Source: Candidatus Peribacterales bacterium
GTDB taxonomy: Bacteria; Patescibacteriota; Gracilibacteria; Peribacterales; Peribacteraceae
Direction of reading: 5' to 3'
DNA: 5,189 bases
NCBI GenBank assembly: GCA_020059985.1
Contig: JAGVCI010000094.1
Span: 1-5,189, forward strand
Shown: positions 1-5,189 of the stretch, piece by piece
Layout: every line of letters begins with the position of its first letter
Position numbering within the stretch: position 1 is the first letter of the stretch
Notes under the pieces: model-generated
Database searches by the model: none
Told to the model about the DNA's origin: nothing
What the model saw: the letters and a program-made list of their open reading frames with translations, nothing else
Made by a program: the position numbers and the translations under genes

Positions 1-897
1 AAAGGCATCAAGGCCACGCGCCAGGTGACGAAAGCCATGGAACTGGTCTCCGCATCAAAAATGCGCAAGGCCATCCAGAATACCGTGCAGCTGCGTCGGT
101 ACTCCGTCACCGCATGGGACATCCTCCTGCGTGTGGCGGCACAGAGTGGTGACAGTCATCCTGCCCTCACGCAGCGACCCGTGAAGGATGTGCTCGTCAT
201 TCTCTTCACGTCCGATAGGGGACTCGCCGGGAATTTGAACGCCCAGATGACGCGTATGGTCGCGCAGTATCTGCGCACTGCTCCCGAGATTAAAACTTTC
301 AAGAGCGTGAGCTTCGTCGCCGTTGGAAAGAAGGGACAGCAGTTCCTCGCACGCACCAATCAGAAGATTGTCGCGGCGTTTCCCGCGTTCTCCGTGCAGC
401 CGAAATTCCGCGATATTCTCCCGATCGCACGCATTGCGCTCGACGGTTTCCGCGATGGCACGTTCGATCACGTGGTCGTGATGTATCCCGACTTCGTCTC
501 CGCACTCGTGCAGGAACCGACAGCAAAAGTGCTCCTACCACTCTCGCGCTCTGACCTTCGCGACATGATCGGAAGCTTGCTTCCGAAGCGTGGGAAGGCC
601 TCTGAGCCAGCTCATACTGAAGCGCATCAGGCCGAGGCACAGTACCTCTTCGAGCCATCGTCCGAAGAAGTCCTCGAAACGATTCTTCCGCAGGTGAGCG
701 AGCTTCAGGTGTATCAAGCCCTCCTCGAGGCTGCGGCTTCCGAGCACTCCGCACGTATGGTGGCGATGCGTAATGCGACCGACAGCGCGACCGATATCAT
801 CGATGATCTTACCCTCACGTATAACCAGACGCGTCAGGCGAATATCACCGGTGAGCTCGCAGAGCTCTCTGCGAGTAAGGCGGCGCTCGATAAATAA
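1..897 (+). CDS. atpG: ATP synthase F1 gamma subunit, 5'-truncated by window edge
   Basis: Gamma is the central rotor stalk of F1Fo ATP synthase; it couples proton flow through Fo at the membrane to catalysis in the alpha3beta3 head. The frame is open from base 1. The 298 visible residues begin with the N-terminal helix and the family motif VTKAMELVSASKMRKA (residues 9-24). Next come the Rossmann-like middle domain with TSDRGLAGNLN (70-80) and YLFEP (215-219). The C-terminal helix carries SEHSARMVAMRNATDSA (247-263) and YNQTRQANITGE (274-285). Compared with the E. coli protein, about ten N-terminal residues and the start codon lie upstream. The GTG at 25 falls inside the conserved helix and is not the true start. 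The segment between LLPL and YLFEP (182-214) is about 19 residues longer than in E. coli and rich in Ala, Glu and His, probably a surface loop. The gene ends in TAA followed by a hairpin; no atpD follows. Confidence 0.97.
   Translation, partial: KGIKATRQVTKAMELVSASKMRKAIQNTVQLRRYSVTAWDILLRVAAQSGDSHPALTQRPVKDVLVILFTSDRGLAGNLNAQMTRMVAQYLRTAPEIKTFKSVSFVAVGKKGQQFLARTNQKIVAAFPAFSVQPKFRDILPIARIALDGFRDGTFDHVVVMYPDFVSALVQEPTAKVLLPLSRSDLRDMIGSLLPKRGKASEPAHTEAHQAEAQYLFEPSSEEVLETILPQVSELQVYQALLEAAASEHSARMVAMRNATDSATDIIDDLTLTYNQTRQANITGELAELSASKAALDK
856..875. repeat. Perfect 9-bp inverted repeat inside the 3' end of atpG
   Basis: CTCGCAGAG (856-864) and CTCTGCGAG (867-875) are exact reverse complements separated by 2 nt. 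As RNA this gives a stem of about 8 bp closed by a GCTC tetraloop, 20 nt before the atpG stop codon. No T-run follows, so it does not look like a terminator by itself. It may stabilise the mRNA 3' end or be a by-product of the coding sequence for AELSASK. Confidence 0.6.
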
Positions 898-907
898 CAA
901 TCAATAA

Positions 908-939
908 AAAGACGACCAGGGTTTCCCCCGATCGTCTTT
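908..939. terminator. Shared, bidirectional intrinsic terminator between atpG and hppA
   Basis: AAAGACGA (908-915) pairs exactly with TCGTCTTT (932-939), and a GGG/CCC pair (919-921 with 925-927) can extend the hairpin around a TTT loop. Read on the minus strand, the stem runs straight into TTTTTATTG, a good U-tract for hppA, whose stop is 12 nt away. Read on the plus strand the tail is TTTGTAATTT, a weaker U-tract for atpG, whose stop is 10 nt away. The position between two convergent stop codons supports a dual role. Confidence 0.8.
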
Positions 940-950
940 GTAATTTCTGA

Positions 951-3098
951 TTAGATGAAGAGCGCTGCGAGCGCGAGCGTCAATGTCGAGAACAACTTGA
1001 TCAAGACGTGGAGTGACGGACCAGCGGTATCTTTGAACGGATCGCCGACTGTGTCGCCCGTCACAGCGGCCTGGTGCGCCGGGCTCTTCTTGCCGCCGTA
1101 GGCACCGCTCTCGATGTACTTCTTCGCGTTGTCCCATGCGCCTCCGGCGTTGTTCATGTAGGCCGCGAGGAGAACTCCGACGATGGTACCCACCATCAGG
1201 AGACCTGCTGCTGCTTCTGCGCGGAAGATAAGACCGACGAGTACCGGTGCGACGATTGCGATGATTCCTGGGAGCACCATTTCCTTGAGCGCTGCTTTTG
1301 TAGCGATATCCACGCACGCTGCGTAGTCCGGCTCATCTGTTCCACTCATGATGCCTGTCTTCTGTTTGAACTGTCTGCGCACTTCTTCCACGATCACTCC
1401 TGCAGCGCGTCCGACGGCACGGATAGCGAGAGAGGTGAAGAAGAAGACAGTGACAGCGCCGAGGAAGGCGCCGATGAAGACCTCCACTTTCGCGAGGTCG
1501 ACCACTGTGATGTGCGCTTCGTCGAGGAAGGCGGAGAAGAGAAGGAACGCCGCGAGTGCTGCGGAGCCCACTGCGTACCCCTTCGTCAGAGCTTTCGTCG
1601 TGTTGCCGCAGGCATCCAATTCATCAGTGACTCTGCGCATTTCCTCCGGTGCCTTGCTCATCTCCACTATTCCACCAGCGTTATCGGTGATGGGTCCGAA
1701 CATGTCCATCGCAAGCACGTATCCCACAACCGCGAGCATTCCCATGGTGGCGACGGCCGTGCCGTAGAGTCCGCCATGCGGGAGACCCGTGTGGTCACCC
1801 AACCAGTACGAAGCGAAGAGAGCGACACACACCGCGATCACCGAGAGACCCGTCGATTCCATACCGATGGCGGTTCCGGCGATGATGTTCGTTGCGTGAC
1901 CAGTCGTGGAGGCCTTCGCGATGGCCTGTACCGGACGATGATCTTTGCTGGTGTAGTAGTCCGTGATGTAGACGAAGGCGACGCTCGTGAGCACGCCCAT
2001 CACTCCAGCGAGGAAGAACCACACCGCAGAGTTATTCAGGTTCGCCATGTTCATCAGGAGTTCGGTCCATGGAAGAGCGGCACCGCCATCTGCTTCTGCA
2101 GCGACGCCGGTTAAGTTACTCAGCATGAGTGCGGAACACACGAAGAGCGCGCCCGTCGTAAGAACAGCCGTCACCCAGAAACCGCGGGTGAGGGCCTTCA
2201 TCGGGGCTTCATCTTTCTTGGCCTTCACGGTGTAGACACCGATCACCGAAGCAACGAGTCCGAACGCACGGAAGATCAATGGAAAGAGGATTCCTTTCAG
2301 TCCAAACACTGGGTAGAGAGCAACACCGAGCACCATGGCTCCGATGTTCTCAGCAGAGATCGATTCGAAGAGGTCTGCTCCACGTCCGGCACAGTCGCCG
2401 ACGTTGTCTCCCACGAGGTCTGCGATCACCGCAGGGTTCCTCGGGTCATCCTCTGGAATTCCCGCTTCGATTTTTCCGACGAGGTCTGCTCCGACGTCTG
2501 CAGCCTTTGTGTAGATTCCTCCGCCTAGCTGAGCGAAGAGAGCCACGAAGCTGGCGCCAAATCCGTATCCGATAATAAGGGCAGGGATCGTCTCTGTCGC
2601 ACGGCCAAGACCGATACGGTAGAAGAGGAACAGCGCGGAAATGCCAAGGAGAGAGAGTGCCGTGATCACAATCGCGGACACCGTTCCACCACGCAGTGCC
2701 ATGCGCAGAGCGGCGTTCAGACCATGTTGCGATGCGTCCGCAGTTTTGAGGTTTGCTTTCGTTGCCACCACCATCGATACGATGCCGGCGACTCCCGAGA
2801 GGATAGCGCCGAGCAGGAACGATCCACCGACTTCAAATCCCTTCGTCCACCCCTCTGCTCCTCCAGTAAGACCGTACACAAGCGTTATGCCAGCACCCAC
2901 AATGATGCTCAGGATCGCAATCGTTTGGTACTGTCTGCGCACGAAAGCGTGTGCACCGGTGTGAATAGCTTTCGCTACTTTCTGCATGGGCGCAGTACCG
3001 TTACCGCCGGCGGTAACTTCACGCCAGAAGAGAAGGCTCCACCCCAGGCCGATAATGGCAATAACGGGGGCGAGTAATTCAAGCGACAGAGTGGACAT
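951..3098 (-). CDS. hppA: Membrane-bound proton-pumping pyrophosphatase, K+-independent type
   Basis: This 715-residue integral membrane enzyme hydrolyses PPi and pumps H+ across the cytoplasmic membrane. About 16 hydrophobic segments are visible, the family number. Active-site motifs are DVGADLVGKIE (201-211), EDDPRNPA (216-223), DNVGDCAG (231-238), ITDNAGG (470-476) and the C-terminal DNAKKYIE (656-663) and GDTVGDPFKDTAGPS (681-695). In GNTTKALTKG (498-507), Lys502 and Thr505 occupy the sites that separate K+-independent enzymes (Lys) from K+-dependent ones (Ala/Gly). Glu245 in ADLFE of helix 6 sits at the gating position typical of K+-independent H+ pumps, and Glu250 is a second acidic residue in the same helix. 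I chose ATG at 3098 because MSTLSLELLAPV begins the first membrane helix, as in relatives. The frame stays open to an ATG at 3260, but that 54-residue extension is polar, Arg/Ser-rich and unlike the family. No Shine-Dalgarno sequence precedes 3098. Proton specificity is inferred from the signature, not shown. Confidence 0.96.
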   Translation of the reverse strand: MSTLSLELLAPVIAIIGLGWSLLFWREVTAGGNGTAPMQKVAKAIHTGAHAFVRRQYQTIAILSIIVGAGITLVYGLTGGAEGWTKGFEVGGSFLLGAILSGVAGIVSMVVATKANLKTADASQHGLNAALRMALRGGTVSAIVITALSLLGISALFLFYRIGLGRATETIPALIIGYGFGASFVALFAQLGGGIYTKAADVGADLVGKIEAGIPEDDPRNPAVIADLVGDNVGDCAGRGADLFESISAENIGAMVLGVALYPVFGLKGILFPLIFRAFGLVASVIGVYTVKAKKDEAPMKALTRGFWVTAVLTTGALFVCSALMLSNLTGVAAEADGGAALPWTELLMNMANLNNSAVWFFLAGVMGVLTSVAFVYITDYYTSKDHRPVQAIAKASTTGHATNIIAGTAIGMESTGLSVIAVCVALFASYWLGDHTGLPHGGLYGTAVATMGMLAVVGYVLAMDMFGPITDNAGGIVEMSKAPEEMRRVTDELDACGNTTKALTKGYAVGSAALAAFLLFSAFLDEAHITVVDLAKVEVFIGAFLGAVTVFFFTSLAIRAVGRAAGVIVEEVRRQFKQKTGIMSGTDEPDYAACVDIATKAALKEMVLPGIIAIVAPVLVGLIFRAEAAAGLLMVGTIVGVLLAAYMNNAGGAWDNAKKYIESGAYGGKKSPAHQAAVTGDTVGDPFKDTAGPSLHVLIKLFSTLTLALAALFI
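3000..3017. repeat. 18-bp perfect palindrome in the 5' part of hppA
   Basis: GTTACCGCC and GGCGGTAAC abut to form a perfect 18-bp palindrome, covering hppA codons 28-33 in the loop after the first membrane helix. In hppA mRNA it would fold as a 7-bp stem with a CCGG loop, about 80-100 nt after the start codon. The symmetry would also suit a dimeric DNA-binding protein. It may be incidental to Gly/Ala codons. Confidence 0.6.
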
Positions 3099-3165
3099 AA
3101 TGAGGGAAGGAAAAAATCTACGGAATGACACGCAAGGGCCGATTCGCCCGCACGTAGCACGAGGC

Positions 3166-3193
3166 AGCGTACGGGAGTCACTTTCGAAGTCAA
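3166..3193 (-). promoter_or_regulatory. Candidate sigma70-type promoter for hppA
   Basis: On the minus strand, TTGACT (3193-3188, five of six matches to the -35 consensus) is followed after 16 nt by TACGCT (3171-3166), which keeps the key T, A and final T of a -10 box. This predicts transcription from near 3159 and a leader of about 60 nt before the ATG at 3098. A rival -10-like hexamer, TAGATT (3120-3115), has no good -35 and would leave a leader of only about 10 nt. Confidence 0.35.
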
Positions 3194-3250
3194 GATGAGA
3201 ACTCGAGGAAGAATGCCTAAAAACAGGGTCTCGAGGGTGACTTTTGAAGT
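3172..3250. repeat. Pair of imperfect repeats exactly 60 bp apart
   Basis: Bases 3172-3190 and 3232-3250 match at 15 of 19 positions, with the core ACTTTCGAAGT in the first copy and ACTTTTGAAGT in the second. Each core is itself a small inverted repeat (ACTT, three bases, AAGT). The first copy overlaps the candidate -35 box of hppA. CTCGAGG also occurs twice between and beside the copies, at 3202-3208 and 3230-3236. They could be operator sites, but no regulator is visible in the window. Confidence 0.45.
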
Positions 3251-3272
3251 GCCATTCCACGACTCTGTTTTT
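3219..3272. repeat. 12-bp inverted repeat with 30-nt loop, terminator-like on both strands
   Basis: AAAAACAGGGTC (3219-3230) pairs with GACTCTGTTTTT (3261-3272) over 12 positions, eleven Watson-Crick and one G-U. The 30-nt loop can form a small inner hairpin (ACTT 3240-3243 with AAGT 3247-3250). Each arm ends in five A or T, so the element resembles an intrinsic terminator read from either side, but it lies upstream of both flanking genes. The long loop makes it a weak terminator; it could also be part of a leader or a small RNA. Confidence 0.45.
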
Positions 3273-3403
3273 GTATGTCTAGCGTTCTTCACAGGGCTAT
3301 TGGAAGAAAGCTCCGGAATCCTGTTCTCGCGGACGCGAATCGGTCCAGGAAGAAAGGGGAGAATAGGCACATTGCTCCTTTTTGGCTCTCTGGTGCCAGA
3401 CCC

Positions 3404-3470
3404 TTGATTTTTTTGCCCCTGGAGGGTAGGCTTTACAATATTGCAAAAAAGTTTTGTTATGTACTTTTTT
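3404..3470 (+). promoter_or_regulatory. AT-rich promoter region of the 550-residue orphan gene
   Basis: Two promoter readings are possible. In one, TTTACA (3432-3437) is the -35 and TGTTAT (3455-3460) the -10, with a 17-nt spacer. In the other, TACAAT (3434-3439, five of six matches) is the -10 and TTGCCC (3413-3418) a poor -35 at 15 nt. The block also holds the exact inverted repeat TTTTTTGC (3409-3416) and GCAAAAAA (3443-3450), plus the palindrome CAATATTG (3436-3443), so a regulator could bind over the core promoter. The sharp rise in A+T supports a promoter here, though not which reading is right. Confidence 0.45.
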
Positions 3471-3492
3471 CCGTTCTGTGAAGAGCAAATGT

Positions 3493-3496
3493 AGGA
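3493..3496 (+). promoter_or_regulatory. Shine-Dalgarno sequence of the orphan gene
   Basis: AGGA within GTAGGAC lies 6 nt before the ATG at 3503, a good spacing. It supports that start over the overlapping ATG at 3489, which is in a different frame. It contrasts with hppA, which has no such motif. Confidence 0.55.
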
Positions 3497-3502
3497 CTTC
3501 CC

Positions 3503-5155
3503 ATGTGTGCAAATTCTTCATCCACGTCTGTCATTTCATCCGCTGTCTCCAGTGATGGAGTGTGCAGCAGTGATGACCCGCCACTAGAGATTGGAGAGCT
3601 CAAAGAGACGATCTGGTCGAGGAGACCCATACTAGGAGAGATCATGCAGAAGCACGGAGGGAAAACATTGCGTGCCTATGCCCAAGACTTCTTGGATGTG
3701 AATAGAACTCCTCTTCTCGATGTGCGTAAAAATGAATTGATTGATACCGCAGAGTCGCTCATCGCGGAGCGTCTCGGGAGTGATGTCGCCGCGGGTGTCG
3801 CTGCGCAATTACGGTCATGCGCGCTCGTGTCGACGACCGACCATCATAGTATCATCCAGCATCCATTTTGGGTGAATGCCAACATCATTTCCGCGTTACC
3901 ATACAGAGAGAGTGCCATCCCCAATCTTCGTTATCTCGTAGTGTTTTCGTTCGCGGGTGTCTCACTCAACAATGCGTCTGGGTACCCGCGTGGACTACTT
4001 TTTCACAGTGGAACAGGTGGGCTTGGTAATCTCGTGAAGCTTCCGCTCCTCTCAGACAAGATGAAAATGAGCACGGTGTACGCAACGCGTGCCTACACGC
4101 GCGAAGACGTGGAGCAGGGGCTTACGCTTCTCAATAAGAAAGAACGCCTCGGTGAAGTGACCGCAGATCGTGCCAATGGTGTGCGTGCACTCACACACGA
4201 GTTCCTCCTTGCACCCGATGTTCTCGCGGAGAAAGACTTCTCCAGTCAGATCACAGCCATCAATTATCGTCTGTGGCCGCGTCTCTTCCATTCGTCTCGC
4301 GCGTCTTCGACGAAAGCAGGAACGACGATACCGTCAGGAGTCCCCGATCTTATTTATCTGGAGATTGAAACACTCGTTCGTGAGCTCCTCCTGCGCTTCC
4401 ATTTGAAAAACAGCAACTCTTTCATCACCAAGTTGCTCTTCAATGATGAGTGGAGAAAGCTTGCTTTGGAGCACTTTGATGGCATTCATGGGGCGTTCCA
4501 GAATAGTACGTCCTCTGGAACGTACTTCTTCTGGGGAATCGATTCGAAGGGGCACCGCGTGCGACTACGTATCGAAGGCAAAGATCTCGTCTCGCACGAT
4601 GGCACCATGCGCTTCCCGCTCACTCCTGCATCCATCGCGAGTGCGCTTACGAAGCGCGAGATCTTCCCGAGCATGTTGCTCTCATACTTGATGGTCTCGC
4701 TCTACTACGGCATGAAGTGTCTCGGAGGTTTCTGTCAGGTGCACGATCTTACGATGACGAAGAAAGCGTGGCAGCTCCTCTTACAAAAGATGGGAGAGAA
4801 AGCAGAGGCCGAAGCGATCGAGCCGGTACAAACGAGAGAACTCGGTGGAGATGGTTTGGTGCTTGCGTACTTACAAACGCAAAATGGAGAACTCGTCACG
4901 GCGACTGGTGTCGACATGGCGCTCGATGATGTGAACACGTCGTACGGAGATTTCGTGGAGCTCAGTAAAAAACTCACACTCTCCGAAGCGATGAACCCAT
5001 TGCTCCCGGAAATGTACACGGTGCTCTACACCGCTGATGAACGCGTTCCGCGTTTTGCGGACATGAAACCGGAGTGGATCATGGAGGTCACGGGGCTCAA
5101 GAAAAAACTGGAACAGGAGATTCGTTCTCTCGGTCTCTCGGTCGTGCGTTCTTAA
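3503..5155 (+). CDS. Uncharacterised 550-residue protein with a TTDHH motif
   Basis: I do not recognise this family. The long single frame, regular codon use and ribosome binding site make it a real gene. Residues 1-26 are Ser-rich (10 Ser, two Cys), look disordered and are not a signal peptide. A mostly helical stretch follows (30-105). Then comes the most distinctive part, STTDHHSIIQHPFW (110-123), where Asp113, His114, His115 and His120 could bind a metal or form a catalytic centre; this is inference. Next are a hydrophobic strand YLVVFSFAGVSLNN (144-157), YPRG (161-164) and LPLLSDK (180-186). Downstream, a hydrophobic segment (391-406) runs into LGGFCQVHDLT (407-417), which may be a buried helix or a membrane contact. 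The C-terminus (526-546) is a charged helix. No kinase P-loop, Rossmann signature or helix-turn-helix is evident. The protein is probably cytoplasmic. It is transcribed away from hppA and ends in TAA; no terminator is visible in the 34 bases left. Confidence 0.85.
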   Translation: MCANSSSTSVISSAVSSDGVCSSDDPPLEIGELKETIWSRRPILGEIMQKHGGKTLRAYAQDFLDVNRTPLLDVRKNELIDTAESLIAERLGSDVAAGVAAQLRSCALVSTTDHHSIIQHPFWVNANIISALPYRESAIPNLRYLVVFSFAGVSLNNASGYPRGLLFHSGTGGLGNLVKLPLLSDKMKMSTVYATRAYTREDVEQGLTLLNKKERLGEVTADRANGVRALTHEFLLAPDVLAEKDFSSQITAINYRLWPRLFHSSRASSTKAGTTIPSGVPDLIYLEIETLVRELLLRFHLKNSNSFITKLLFNDEWRKLALEHFDGIHGAFQNSTSSGTYFFWGIDSKGHRVRLRIEGKDLVSHDGTMRFPLTPASIASALTKREIFPSMLLSYLMVSLYYGMKCLGGFCQVHDLTMTKKAWQLLLQKMGEKAEAEAIEPVQTRELGGDGLVLAYLQTQNGELVTATGVDMALDDVNTSYGDFVELSKKLTLSEAMNPLLPEMYTVLYTADERVPRFADMKPEWIMEVTGLKKKLEQEIRSLGLSVVRS

Positions 5156-5171
5156 AGGTCTGTCTTTGCTC

Positions 5172-5189
5172 TACACTGCCGGTATGTCC
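5172..5189 (+). promoter_or_regulatory. Possible -10 box and leaderless start of a further gene
   Basis: TACACT (5172-5177) has the T, A and final T of a -10 box, and the ATG at 5184 begins 6 nt after it, where transcription would be expected to start. No Shine-Dalgarno sequence lies near this ATG. A leaderless mRNA starting at the ATG is therefore possible. Only two codons are in the window and the -35 match is poor, so this is a weak call. Confidence 0.22.

Larger units (their letters stand above)
3099..3502. other. Divergent intergenic region between hppA and the orphan gene
   Basis: These 404 bp separate the two divergent start codons. I see no convincing gene here: short frames are open on both strands, but none has family-like content or a good ribosome binding site. 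I also found no tRNA-like cloverleaf. The hppA-proximal part (3160-3272) holds a candidate promoter, two imperfect repeats 60 bp apart and a long-loop inverted repeat. The part near 3404-3470 is strikingly AT-rich against its surroundings and holds the likely promoter of the downstream gene. Confidence 0.7.

Noticed and set aside
55..900. Minus-strand open frames opposite atpG (55-471, 299-754, 535-900)
   Set aside because: All are antisense to conserved atpG, have no recognisable content and overlap one another.
1074..2114. Long open frame of 346 codons on the plus strand opposite hppA
   Set aside because: It lies wholly antisense to a clear pyrophosphatase. Its translation is rich in Cys, His, Arg and Glu with no domain-like pattern, as expected of a shadow frame over a biased coding sequence.
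3175..3200. T-arm-like TTTCGAAGTC suggesting a tRNA
   Set aside because: The flanking bases do not form a T-stem, and no acceptor stem, anticodon arm or CCA end can be drawn around it.
3099..3260. N-terminal extension of hppA to an upstream ATG at 3260
   Set aside because: The extra 54 residues are Ser/Arg-rich and unlike the family, whose members start at the first membrane helix. The segment also overlaps the candidate promoter and repeats.
3384..3414. Hairpin TCTG-GTGC-CAGA followed by seven T, resembling a plus-strand terminator
   Set aside because: The stem is only 4 bp plus two pairs across a bulge, the T-run starts several bases after it, and no gene ends upstream on that strand.
3195..3481. 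Small open frames on both strands in the intergenic region
   Set aside because: They are short, overlap in several frames, lack a convincing ribosome binding site and have translations with no coherent pattern.
4505..4526. Inverted repeat AGTACGT / ACGTACT with an 8-nt loop inside the orphan gene
   Set aside because: A 7-bp arm with a free spacer is expected by chance in 5 kb, and it lies mid-gene with no supporting context.

Overview
The window reads as a piece of a bacterial chromosome of moderate GC content (roughly 50-57% by eye). It carries three protein genes and no mobile elements, RNA genes or CRISPR. All three genes end in TAA. None has an in-frame TGA, which argues against a code in which UGA is read as glycine. 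The gene content (F-type ATP synthase, membrane pyrophosphatase and a large orphan protein) fits many free-living or candidate-phylum bacteria. I cannot place the organism from the sequence alone.

Layout. Positions 1-897 (+) hold most of atpG, the F1 ATP synthase gamma subunit, with about ten N-terminal residues lost at the window edge. A hairpin at 908-939 lies between atpG and the convergent gene hppA (951-3098, minus), a membrane-bound H+-pumping pyrophosphatase with the K+-independent signature. A divergent intergenic region of 404 bp (3099-3502) follows. It holds candidate promoters for both sides, a pair of imperfect repeats 60 bp apart, a long-loop inverted repeat and an AT-rich block. 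Positions 3503-5155 (+) encode a 550-residue protein I do not recognise; it has a conspicuous Thr-Asp-His-His motif. The last 34 bases hold a possible -10 box and ATG of a further gene.

How the genes relate. The gamma subunit is the rotating shaft of ATP synthase, and the pyrophosphatase charges the same membrane from PPi, so both belong to proton energetics. They converge and so are not co-transcribed. The atpG reading frame is followed by a terminator-like hairpin rather than by atpD (beta) and atpC (epsilon), the usual downstream genes, so those two subunits must be encoded elsewhere. Nothing visible links the orphan gene functionally to the other two.

The most interesting items are the unrecognised 550-residue protein, the interrupted ATP synthase operon, the hppA start without a Shine-Dalgarno sequence, and several long perfect inverted repeats, two of them of a length rarely expected by chance in 5 kb.
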